Shown here piece after piece: positions 1 to 5,718 of a stretch of 7,819 nucleotides of DNA. The notes under the pieces are model-generated. The model saw only the letters and a list, made by a program, of their open reading frames with translations. It had not been told where the DNA came from and made no database searches. The stretch spans positions 1 to 7,819 of the forward strand of contig RFJH01000166.1 in the NCBI GenBank assembly GCA_003694975.1, written 5' to 3'. Within the stretch, counting starts at the first letter, position 1. The number at the start of each line of letters is the position of its first letter. The stretch is from Anaerolineae bacterium (lineage in GTDB: Bacteria > Chloroflexota > Anaerolineae > Anaerolineales > Villigracilaceae). The position numbers and the translations under genes were made by a program.

Positions 1-1
1 C

Positions 2-280
2 GACCTGGCACGCGCCCTGGACGAGATGGATGTGGGCTTCAAAACACGCGTGACCATCCTGGGGCACATCCAACGCGGCGGAAGTCCCACCGCCTTTGAT
101 CGTTTGCTGGCCGCGCGCATGGGGACGAAGGCCGCGGAAGCGCTTCTGGCCGGTGAGAGTGACGTGATGGTCGGCTTGCAGGGACGTGAGATTGTGTTGG
201 TGCCGCTCGCGGAGGTCGTGCAACGTCAGCGCACGGCGAATCTGGAATATTACGAGATGGCGCGCATGCTGGCGCAGTAA
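2..280 (+). CDS. pfkA: 6-phosphofructokinase, C-terminal fragment (5' end outside window)
   Basis: The reading frame is open from base 2 to a TAA stop and gives the last 92 residues of a phosphofructokinase. The family signature is directly visible: an Arg, then GHIQRGG, then SPTAFDR. In bacterial PfkA the His and Arg of this motif contact fructose-6-phosphate. The enzyme phosphorylates fructose-6-phosphate to fructose-1,6-bisphosphate in cytoplasmic glycolysis. After the motif comes the usual C-terminal tail (ARMGTKAAEALLAG, then a short beta-rich stretch) of about normal length for a bacterial PfkA. The nucleotide-binding N-terminal part lies outside the window, so ATP or pyrophosphate dependence cannot be judged. 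The gene converges on the acyl-CoA mutase gene and shares no operon with anything downstream here. The family call is secure; the symbol is less so. Confidence 0.95.
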   Translation, partial: DLARALDEMDVGFKTRVTILGHIQRGGSPTAFDRLLAARMGTKAAEALLAGESDVMVGLQGREIVLVPLAEVVQRQRTANLEYYEMARMLAQ

Positions 281-297
281 GAAGAAATGCGCAGTCT

Positions 298-318
298 GTC
301 GGATGGTAAACCGTCCGG
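298..318 (+). terminator. hairpin just after pfkA, possible transcription end
   Basis: An imperfect stem pairs CGGATGG (300-306) with CCGTCCG (311-317) around a TAAA loop, with one G-T wobble. It begins about 20 bases after the phosphofructokinase stop. No T-run follows, so it is not a classical intrinsic terminator. The position between convergent genes is the main reason to list it. Confidence 0.3.
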
Positions 319-372
319 ATCGCTACAAAGCCCCTGCGGAGATTCCTTGCGATGACCCGCACTGAGCGCAGC

Positions 373-387
373 CGCCGTAGGACGGCG
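373..387. repeat. short perfect inverted repeat between convergent genes
   Basis: CGCCGT (373-378) and ACGGCG (382-387) form a perfect 6-bp stem with a 3-base loop. It lies about 55 bases beyond the mutase stop on the minus strand and about 90 bases beyond the pfkA stop. It could be a bidirectional 3'-end structure. No T-tract accompanies it on either strand. The rest of 281-442 holds nothing else that I recognise. Confidence 0.3.
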
Positions 388-442
388 CAGTCGAACCGTG
401 ACGCATATCGCGCCCCTTCGGAGCCGCTTTCGTCGGGGGTGA

Positions 443-2122
443 TCAGAGCCAGGTTGGCTCCTGGTACGTGCCGAAGACCTCGCGCATCACGCCGATAATT
501 TCTCCCAGAGTGGCGTAAGCACGTACGGCGTCCAGAATATAGGGCATGGTATTTTCGGTGCCCTGGCAGGCGATGCGCAGGCGATCAAGTGCCTGCCCCA
601 CGCGACCCTGGTCGCGCGTTTTGCGCAGTTCCTTCAGGCGGTTGACCTGGCGGTCGTACCCGTGAGGGTCCATCTCCAGCAGGGGGATGCTCAGCGGCAG
701 GTCGTCGGCGTAGGCGTTGACGCCCACAATCTTGCGCACGCCTTCATCAATCTCGCGCTGATAGCGGTAAGCGGAATCGGAGATTTCGCTCTGGAAGAAG
801 CCCTTTTCAATGGCCGGCAGGACGCCTCCCAGTTCTTCGATGCGGCGGAAGTAGTCGTAGGCCTGTTTCTCCAGGCGGTTGGTCAGCGCTTCCACGTAGA
901 AGGAGCCGCCCAGCGGGTCAACCGTATTGGCGACGCCCGATTCCTCGGCGATGATTTGCTGGGTGCGCAAAGCGATGGTGACCGCTTTCTCGGAAGGAAG
1001 CGCCAGGGCTTCATCCAGGCTGTTGGTGTGCAGGGACTGCGTCCCTCCCAGGACGGCGGCCAGCGCCTGGATGGCGACGCGCACGACGTTGATCTCCGGT
1101 TGCTGGGCGGTGAGGGAACACCCCGCCGTCTGAGTGTGGAAGCGCATCAGCCAGGAGCGGGGGTTTTTGGCCCCAAAGGTCTCCCGCATTTCGCGCGCCC
1201 AGATGCGGCGCGCGGCGCGGTACTTGGCGATTTCCTCGAAGAAGTCGTTGTGGGCGTTGAAGAAGAACGAGAGGCGCGGGGCGAAGGTGTCCACGTCCAT
1301 GCCGCGCGCCATGCCCCAGCGGACGTATTCCATGCCGTCGGCCAGGGTGAAGGCCAGTTCCTGGGCCGCGGTCGCGCCGGCCTCTCGGATGTGGTACCCG
1401 CTGATGGAGATGGTGTTCCATTTCGGAACGTATTTTGAGCCAAACTCCATCGTGTCTACGACCAGGCGCATGGAAGGTTCGGGCGGGAAGATGTATTCCT
1501 TTTGGGCAATGTACTCTTTCAGGATGTCGTTCTGGATGGTGCCGCGCAACTGGTCGGGGCGAACGCCTTGTTTTTCGGCGGTGGCGATGTACATCGCCCA
1601 GAGGACCGCCGCAGGCGAGTTGATGGTCATGCTGGTCGAGACTTTGTCCAGGGGGATGTCCTTGAGCAGGATCTCCATGTCCTTGAGCGAGGAGACGGCC
1701 ACGCCGCACTTGCCGAACTCTCCCAGCGCTTCGGGCGCGTCCGTATCGTAGCCCATCAGCGTGGGCAGGTCGAAGGCGATGGAGAGACCGGTTTGTCCCT
1801 GCTCGAGGAGGTATTTGAAGCGCGCGTTGGTCTCCTCGGCGGTGCCGAATCCGGCGAACATGCGCATCGTCCACAGTTTGCCGCGGTGCATGGTCGGGTG
1901 GATGCCGCGCGTGAAGGGGTATTCGCCGGGGAGACCCAGGTCGCGCGCGTAGTCCATGTCGGCCACGTCCAGGGGGGTGTAGAGGCGGTTGATGGGTTCA
2001 GACGATGTGCTGATAAACTCCTCGCGGCGCTCCGGGAAGGAGGCCAGCGTCTTCTGCAGGGTGGTTTCTTCCCATTTTTCTAAAGCCTGGCGCAGTTCTT
2101 CGAGTTTCTGACGGTCGTACAT
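443..2122 (-). CDS. B12-dependent acyl-CoA mutase large subunit (isobutyryl-CoA mutase-like pocket)
   Basis: This 559-residue protein is the TIM-barrel large subunit of the methylmalonyl-CoA mutase family. These enzymes use adenosylcobalamin to rearrange the carbon skeleton of short acyl-CoAs in the cytoplasm. Family blocks are clear: EYPFTRGIHPTM (about 68-78), FAGFGTAEETN (89-99), SIAFDLPT (114-121), SGYHIREAGATAAQE (241-255, with catalytic-type His244) and RFHTQTAG (327-334). The protein ends where the barrel domain ends and has no C-terminal cobalamin-binding domain, so a separate small subunit must be encoded elsewhere. The residue at the Tyr89 position of methylmalonyl-CoA mutase is Phe89, and the Arg207 position is Gln207; isobutyryl-CoA mutase has Phe and Gln there. 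Automatic annotation would probably say methylmalonyl-CoA mutase. The ATG at 2120-2122 follows AAAAGGAG at 7-base spacing. The gene is alone on its strand here. The family is certain; the substrate is inferred. Confidence 0.93.
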   Translation of the reverse strand: MYDRQKLEELRQALEKWEETTLQKTLASFPERREEFISTSSEPINRLYTPLDVADMDYARDLGLPGEYPFTRGIHPTMHRGKLWTMRMFAGFGTAEETNARFKYLLEQGQTGLSIAFDLPTLMGYDTDAPEALGEFGKCGVAVSSLKDMEILLKDIPLDKVSTSMTINSPAAVLWAMYIATAEKQGVRPDQLRGTIQNDILKEYIAQKEYIFPPEPSMRLVVDTMEFGSKYVPKWNTISISGYHIREAGATAAQELAFTLADGMEYVRWGMARGMDVDTFAPRLSFFFNAHNDFFEEIAKYRAARRIWAREMRETFGAKNPRSWLMRFHTQTAGCSLTAQQPEINVVRVAIQALAAVLGGTQSLHTNSLDEALALPSEKAVTIALRTQQIIAEESGVANTVDPLGGSFYVEALTNRLEKQAYDYFRRIEELGGVLPAIEKGFFQSEISDSAYRYQREIDEGVRKIVGVNAYADDLPLSIPLLEMDPHGYDRQVNRLKELRKTRDQGRVGQALDRLRIACQGTENTMPYILDAVRAYATLGEIIGVMREVFGTYQEPTWL

Positions 2123-2129
2123 CCGTGCG

Positions 2130-2137
2130 CTCCTTTT
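2130..2137 (-). promoter_or_regulatory. ribosome binding site of the mutase gene
   Basis: On the minus strand AAAAGGAG ends 7 bases before the ATG, a strong match to the anti-Shine-Dalgarno sequence. It supports the start at 2122. Confidence 0.8.
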
Positions 2138-2165
2138 GTATCCTGAGGTGTACCGGTTTTCGGGA

Positions 2166-2174
2166 ATTATAGCA
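2166..2174 (-). promoter_or_regulatory. extended -10 promoter for the mutase gene
   Basis: The minus strand reads TGCTATAAT, a perfect -10 hexamer with the extended TGn element. It implies a start of transcription near 2159 and a leader of about 37 bases. No convincing -35 hexamer lies 16-18 bases upstream, which is normal for extended -10 promoters. Confidence 0.6.
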
Positions 2175-2205
2175 CGCGACCTCTCTACCGCCCCGTCTCA
2201 GACAA

Positions 2206-2214
2206 TGGTAAGAT
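2206..2214 (+). promoter_or_regulatory. candidate extended -10 promoter for the zinc-ribbon/two-component operon
   Basis: The plus strand reads TGGTAAGAT, a TGn element followed by TAAGAT, which has five of six bases of TATAAT. Transcription would begin near 2221 and leave a leader of about 25 bases before the ATG at 2246. The -35 region is poor. It lies back to back with the mutase promoter, about 32 bases apart, so one regulator could affect both. Confidence 0.35.
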
Positions 2215-2235
2215 TGACTTAATCACAGGAGTATT

Positions 2236-2240
2236 GGAGG
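2236..2240 (+). promoter_or_regulatory. ribosome binding site deciding the start of the zinc-ribbon gene
   Basis: GGAGG ends 5 bases before the ATG at 2246. The open frame extends to a TTG at 2234, but that codon overlaps this site, so the ATG is the real start. Confidence 0.75.
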
Positions 2241-2245
2241 CAACG

Positions 2246-3157
2246 ATGCGCATCTGGCTGACTGCTATTCTCTTGCTTGGGCTGCTGCTGTTGCCGATGG
2301 CCGCTCAGGCGCAAGGACAGGTCCGAATCGCCTCGCTGGAGGTCAATCTGTGGCCGGAGTACGATAAGCCGGAGATGCTGGTCATTTACTATCTGGCGCT
2401 GCCTGCCGACCTGGAGTATCCGCTCACGCTGACGCTGCGCGTTCCCTCCTCGGTGAAGCGTCCCCACGTTGTGGCCATCGGCGATGCGCCGGATACGGTC
2501 TCCGACCTGGGGGTGGAGTACAGCGTCAATCAAGAGGGCGAGTGGACGAACGTGGTCATCACCGTCACCGCGCCGTTCATCCAGCTCGAGTACTACGACC
2601 CGGGGCTGAAAAAAGACGGTGACTCGCGTCACTTCGTTTATGAGTGGCCGGGGGATTACGCCGTGGACGATTTCGGGGTTCGGGTCCAACAACCTGCCGG
2701 CGCGGAGAACCTGCAAACCGATCCGCCGTTGGAGAACGTCGTCGTCGAGCAAGATACGCTCACGTACCATTTTGCCTCGTTTGGGTCATTGCAGGCGGGG
2801 GAGCCGTTCAACCTTGAGTTGAGTTATCAGAAAGGCAACGACACGCTTACCGTCTCCACCCTCCAGGTGCAACCCGGCACGCCGCTGGGTGAGAGCGCCG
2901 GTGGACGTTTCTCGTTGAATCGGTACCTGCCCTGGATCCTCGGAGGGGTGGGAATTGCCCTGATCCTGGGGGGTGGACTGTACTTCTGGCAGTCTTCACG
3001 CCCCGCACCTTCGAAGCGGAAGCGACACGCGACGCGCCGTGAAGCGGTGGTCTCCGACGGTGAGGCAATCTACTGTCATCAATGCGGGAAGCGTGCTCAG
3101 CCCGGTGACCGTTTCTGCCGCGCTTGCGGCACACGTCTGCGGCGTGACGGCGGTTGA
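2246..3157 (+). CDS. exported membrane-anchored protein with cytoplasmic zinc ribbon
   Basis: I do not recognise a characterised family for the main body of this 303-residue protein. The N-terminus is a signal peptide (Arg2, hydrophobic 4-18, likely cleavage after AQA near 22). Residues 23-225 form an acidic, beta-rich-looking extracytoplasmic region without cysteines. A transmembrane helix follows (about 228-249), then a basic stretch (RPAPSKRKRHATRR) that should face the cytoplasm. The C-terminus is a zinc ribbon with Cys277, Cys280, Cys291 and Cys294 in two CxxC pairs. The layout suggests a single-pass protein linking an outside domain to a cytoplasmic zinc-binding module. It lies 26 bp upstream of a histidine kinase gene on the same strand, so a role in signal reception or assembly is plausible but unproven. 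The ATG at 2246 is chosen for its GGAGG site. Confidence 0.85.
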   Translation: MRIWLTAILLLGLLLLPMAAQAQGQVRIASLEVNLWPEYDKPEMLVIYYLALPADLEYPLTLTLRVPSSVKRPHVVAIGDAPDTVSDLGVEYSVNQEGEWTNVVITVTAPFIQLEYYDPGLKKDGDSRHFVYEWPGDYAVDDFGVRVQQPAGAENLQTDPPLENVVVEQDTLTYHFASFGSLQAGEPFNLELSYQKGNDTLTVSTLQVQPGTPLGESAGGRFSLNRYLPWILGGVGIALILGGGLYFWQSSRPAPSKRKRHATRREAVVSDGEAIYCHQCGKRAQPGDRFCRACGTRLRRDGG

Positions 3158-3183
3158 CCTCCGCCTTCGCACCGTATGAGGCC

Positions 3184-4677
3184 ATGAGCGACTTCGCTTA
3201 TATCCTGATTTTCTTCGTTTACGGCCTGGCCTTTTTCAGCATGGGGCTGGTGGTAGCCCTGGAGGGTAACCGCGCCTCCGATACGCGGCTGCGCAAGGCG
3301 CTGCGCCCTCTGGCGGCTTTTGGCCTGTTGCACGGCCTCCACGAGTGGATGGACATGTTCCGCCTCATCGCCGACGCCTTCGGGTATCGGCAGTGCAGGC
3401 TGTACTGCGGAGCACAGATCGGCTTTCTGGCAATCTCGTTCATTTCTCTGGCCTCCTTTGGAGGCTATCTTTTTGCCAAAACCGCTTCCCGGCAACGGCT
3501 GATTCTGTTGCTCCCTCTTGGGCTGGAGACCATCTGGGTGTTTGGCCTCCTTTCATTCTCTTATCGTTTCTCCGGAGACGACCTGTGGGCCGTGGCGGAC
3601 GTCTGGACGCGCTACACGCTAGGCATCCCCGCCGCTCTTCTGGCAGCCGTCGGCCTGATCGTCCAGCAACGTTATTTCCGACAGGCTGGCCTGTGGCGCT
3701 TTGGGCGAGATGCAATGTGGGCTGCCATTTCCTTTGGCTGGTACGGTCTCGTCGGTCAACTGTTTACCCGCCCCAGCCTTTTGCCGCCCTCCACCTTCCT
3801 GAACCGAGACCTGTTCCTACGCCTGTTTGGTTTCCCTATCGAGTTGTTCCGTGCCGCTTCGGCCAGCCTGGCGGCCATGTTCATCGTGCGCTTCATGCGC
3901 TCGTTCCAGGTCGAGATCGAGCAAAAGATTGCCGAGTTACAGGCTGCTCGTCTGGAGGAGGCGCGACGCCGAGAGGCGCTGCGGGGTGAACTGTATCAGC
4001 GTGTCATCGCCGCGCAGGAGGCTGAACGTCAGCGCATCGCCCGCGACCTGCATGATGAAACCGGTCAGGCTCTGACGGCAATCGGCCTGGGGCTGCGGGG
4101 TCTCTCCGCGCGCTTGCAGAAACCGAAAAACCTTGCCGCCGCCATGGAGACTCTGCGTAGCCTGGAAGAGTTGACGCAAGGAGCCCTGCGGGAGTTGCAG
4201 CGCCTGATCGCCGACCTGCGCCCCTCTCACCTGGATGACCTGGGGTTGCCGGCTGCCATCCGCTGGTATGCCAATAGTGTTCAGGCCCATAGCGGCTTGA
4301 AAATCCATGTGGAAATCGTCGGCGAGGAGAAAACAATCTGTAGCGATTATATGACTACCCTCTTCCGTATCTTTCAGGAAGCGCTGACCAACGTGGTCAA
4401 GCACGCTCATGCGAGTAACGTTGCCGTGCAGTTGTGCTTTGAACCTGCCTTAGTGCGGCTGCGCGTGGAGGACGACGGACAGGGGTTCGATGCCGAACTG
4501 GCCAGGCGGCAAAAGAGTTGGGGGCTGCTCGGAATGCAAGAGCGCGCCACGCTGCTGGACGGGGAGTTCCATCTGCATTCGGCGCCGGGACGCGGCACGG
4601 TGGTGGAGGTGGCCATCCCTTACTGTCCCAAACATCGGGAGGAGGAGACAAATGACGATTCGTCTGTTGCTGGTTGA
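3184..4677 (+). CDS. polytopic membrane sensor histidine kinase, NarL-partner type
   Basis: This 497-residue protein has an N-terminal region with about six or seven hydrophobic segments (roughly 5-27, 41-52, 76-98, 105-127, 145-162, 178-195, 218-238). A charged helical linker (241-280) leads into a HisKA_3 dimerisation domain whose H-box ERQRIARDLHDE carries the phospho-accepting His290. The ATPase domain follows, with an N-box around Asn403 (FQEALTNVVKHAHA), a G1 box DDGQGFD (430-436), GLLGMQER (447-454) and GRGT (469-472). It should autophosphorylate and pass phosphate to the overlapping response regulator. No PAS, HAMP or GAF domain is visible, so the membrane region is probably the sensor; it holds His50, His53, Cys71 and Cys75. 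ATG 3184 is preferred, although its GAGG site is only 2 bases away. A TTG at 3154 overlapping the previous stop would add ten residues and is a real alternative. Confidence 0.92.
   Translation: MSDFAYILIFFVYGLAFFSMGLVVALEGNRASDTRLRKALRPLAAFGLLHGLHEWMDMFRLIADAFGYRQCRLYCGAQIGFLAISFISLASFGGYLFAKTASRQRLILLLPLGLETIWVFGLLSFSYRFSGDDLWAVADVWTRYTLGIPAALLAAVGLIVQQRYFRQAGLWRFGRDAMWAAISFGWYGLVGQLFTRPSLLPPSTFLNRDLFLRLFGFPIELFRAASASLAAMFIVRFMRSFQVEIEQKIAELQAARLEEARRREALRGELYQRVIAAQEAERQRIARDLHDETGQALTAIGLGLRGLSARLQKPKNLAAAMETLRSLEELTQGALRELQRLIADLRPSHLDDLGLPAAIRWYANSVQAHSGLKIHVEIVGEEKTICSDYMTTLFRIFQEALTNVVKHAHASNVAVQLCFEPALVRLRVEDDGQGFDAELARRQKSWGLLGMQERATLLDGEFHLHSAPGRGTVVEVAIPYCPKHREEETNDDSSVAG
4641..4645 (+). 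promoter_or_regulatory. ribosome binding site inside the kinase gene for the response regulator
   Basis: GGAGG lies 6 bases before the ATG at 4652, within the last codons of the kinase gene. It fixes the regulator start and suggests coupled translation of the pair. Confidence 0.75.
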
Positions 4678-5302
4678 TGACCATGCCGTCGTCCGCTCCG
4701 GATTGCGCATGTTGCTGAGTACGGAGAGCGATGTGGAGATTGTGGGGGAGGCCGGCACCGCGGCCGAAGCGCTGGAGAAAGTAGCCATCGTGAAGCCGGA
4801 TGTGGTCCTGATGGACATCGGCCTCCCGGATATGTCGGGGATTGAGGCCACACGGGAGATCAGGCGTCGTTTTCCTAGAGTTGCCGTCGTCGCGCTGACC
4901 ATTCACGAGGACGAGGAGTATTTCTTCAAGATGCTGGAGGCCGGGGCAAGCGGCTACGTTCCCAAGCGCGCTGCGCCGGAGGAACTGGTCACGGCCATCC
5001 GCGCCGCGGCTCTGGACGAAGTCTATCTCTACCCGTCGCTGGCGAAGGTTCTGGTGCGTGATTTTCTCGCCCAGGGACGCCCCGGCGATGAGGAGAACGG
5101 CATGAACGGCCTGACAGAGCGCGAGCGGGAGGTCCTCGTCCACCTTGCCGAGGGGGAGACCAACGAAGCCATCGCCAAAGCACTCACCATCAGCCCAAAG
5201 ACGGTCGCGCGCCACCGAGAGAACATCATGCGCAAACTCAACCTGCACTCCCGCGTGGAACTCGTGCGATACGCCATCCGCAAAGGTATCATTCAGCCTT
5301 GA
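4652..5302 (+). CDS. NarL/FixJ-family response regulator
   Basis: The 216-residue protein has a receiver domain (1-120) and a LuxR-type helix-turn-helix domain (about 152-216). Receiver residues are complete: acidic Asp9 and Asp10, phospho-acceptor Asp55 in LMDIGLPD, Thr83 and Lys105. The output domain starts with LTEREREVL and has the recognition-helix region ISPKTVARHRENIMRKL, typical of DNA binding by this family. The start overlaps the end of the kinase gene by 26 bp, so the two are an operon and a cognate pair. The frame is open further upstream to 4490, but that extension lies inside the kinase gene and lacks receiver homology. The 285 bp downstream, ahead of the respiratory genes, is a likely DNA target. 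Nothing in the protein looks degraded. Confidence 0.96.
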   Translation: MTIRLLLVDDHAVVRSGLRMLLSTESDVEIVGEAGTAAEALEKVAIVKPDVVLMDIGLPDMSGIEATREIRRRFPRVAVVALTIHEDEEYFFKMLEAGASGYVPKRAAPEELVTAIRAAALDEVYLYPSLAKVLVRDFLAQGRPGDEENGMNGLTEREREVLVHLAEGETNEAIAKALTISPKTVARHRENIMRKLNLHSRVELVRYAIRKGIIQP

Positions 5303-5324
5303 AGCCCCATTCGCTACAGAGGAC

Positions 5325-5341
5325 GCCCGGTGATTCCGGGT
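5325..5341 (+). terminator. hairpin after the response regulator, possible terminator
   Basis: CCCGG (5326-5330) pairs with CCGGG (5336-5340) around TGATT, extended by one G-T pair. It starts about 23 bases after the regulator stop. No T-run follows, so termination is a guess from position. Confidence 0.3.
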
Positions 5342-5368
5342 GACCATCGGGGGATGCGGGATCGCAAC

Positions 5369-5387
5369 ATCACCCTCATGGGGTGAT
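5369..5387. repeat. perfect 7-bp inverted repeat, hairpin or operator
   Basis: ATCACCC (5369-5375) and GGGTGAT (5381-5387) are exact complements around a TCATG loop. It could be an RNA hairpin in the leader or 3' end, or a dimeric protein binding site. The flanking GGGATG and CATCCC could pair outside it and make a longer structure. Confidence 0.45.
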
Positions 5388-5467
5388 TCCACCATCCCTG
5401 CCGTAAGGTTGTGGGGGGCACCTCCCATCGTGCAATAGGGAAAGGCCTTCTTTTTCAGCGCGAAAAA

Positions 5468-5508
5468 ATGGGGGACGTAGCCAATGGATTTCCCATTCTC
5501 ATTTCCAT
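5468..5508. promoter_or_regulatory. nested ATGG/CCAT half-sites, candidate regulator binding region
   Basis: Four related half-sites occur in 41 bp: ATGGGG (5468-5473), ATGGAT (5484-5489), TCCCAT (5491-5496) and TTCCAT (5503-5508). The first two face the last two, so they make nested inverted repeats centred near 5488-5490. A further TCCCAT is at 5423-5428. LuxR-type regulators often bind such paired short sites, and the adjacent regulator gene is an obvious candidate. A weak promoter may overlap (TGGATT at 5485-5490, TAGACT at 5508-5513, 17-base spacer). Confidence 0.3.
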
Positions 5509-5577
5509 AGACTGAAAGTGCAACGGATTTCTCTAGCGAGCGGCAAACGAAGGAATGAGCCGCTGCCGAAAGTGAAA

Positions 5578-5582
5578 GGAGG
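5578..5582 (+). promoter_or_regulatory. strong ribosome binding site for the 40-codon gene
   Basis: AAAGGAGG (5575-5582) ends 5 bases before the ATG at 5588. It is among the best sites in the window and the main argument that the short frame is translated. Confidence 0.7.
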
Positions 5583-5587
5583 CCACA

Positions 5588-5710
5588 ATGACCGCGATCC
5601 TGTTCTTCATCGCCCTGTTCTTCGTTCGAGTGCTTCTTCCGATGGCGCTTTTGGTCGCAGTTGGCGAGGCACTGAAGCGTCGCGAGGTCCATCTTCTGGG
5701 AGCCATGTGA
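5588..5710 (+). CDS. 40-residue membrane microprotein, unknown function
   Basis: A 40-codon frame starts with ATG after AAAGGAGG and ends with TGA 8 bases before the next gene's ATG. The peptide begins MTAILFFIALFFVRVLLP, continues hydrophobic to about residue 25 (one membrane helix), and has a basic-acidic tail with LKRREVH. The topology is probably N-terminus out, C-terminus in. It is the first gene of the respiratory block. Small single-helix proteins often serve as accessory subunits of respiratory complexes, but no such family is recognised here, so that role is only inferred from position. Its codons are rich in C and G at third positions, like its neighbours. It is short enough for automated callers to miss. 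The alternative is a non-coding leader with a chance frame, which the ribosome site argues against. Confidence 0.6.
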   Translation: MTAILFFIALFFVRVLLPMALLVAVGEALKRREVHLLGAM

Positions 5711-5718
5711 GGTCGGCG

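Larger units (their letters stand above)
5303..5587. other. 285-bp gene-free region rich in hairpins and ATGG/CCAT repeats
   Basis: No credible gene is seen on either strand. The region separates the two-component genes from the respiratory gene block on the same strand. It contains at least four small stem-loops, a 9-base direct repeat GGTGATTCC (5329-5337 and 5382-5390) and a cluster of ATGG/CCAT half-sites (5468-5508). It should hold the end of the regulator transcript and the promoter and operator of the next operon. I recognise no riboswitch or known RNA family in it. Confidence 0.6.

Noticed and set aside
662..1438. 258-codon plus-strand frame opposite the mutase
   Set aside because: It is the mirror of a conserved mutase coding sequence. 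The composition looks like a frame shadow and there is no supporting ribosome site or domain.
1011..1874. 287-codon minus-strand frame overlapping the mutase in another frame
   Set aside because: It is a frameshifted reading of the same coding strand, rich in Arg, His and Gly. The mutase frame is intact, so this is not evidence of a second gene or a frameshift.
4490..4651. Longer N-terminus for the response regulator
   Set aside because: Receiver domains of this family begin at the residues encoded from 4652, and the extension is an out-of-frame reading of the kinase ATPase domain.
5303..5587. Riboswitch or CRISPR-like array in the gene-free region
   Set aside because: The repeats are too short and irregular for CRISPR, and I see no consensus core of a riboswitch class that I know. 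It is kept only as an unexplained structured region.
5518..5718. Upstream extension of the two-CW protein frame to an ATG-like start before 5588
   Set aside because: The extra 67 residues are Arg/Ser/Gly-rich, interrupt the expected N-terminal membrane helix layout and overlap the better supported 40-codon gene. The start at 5719 has its own ribosome site.
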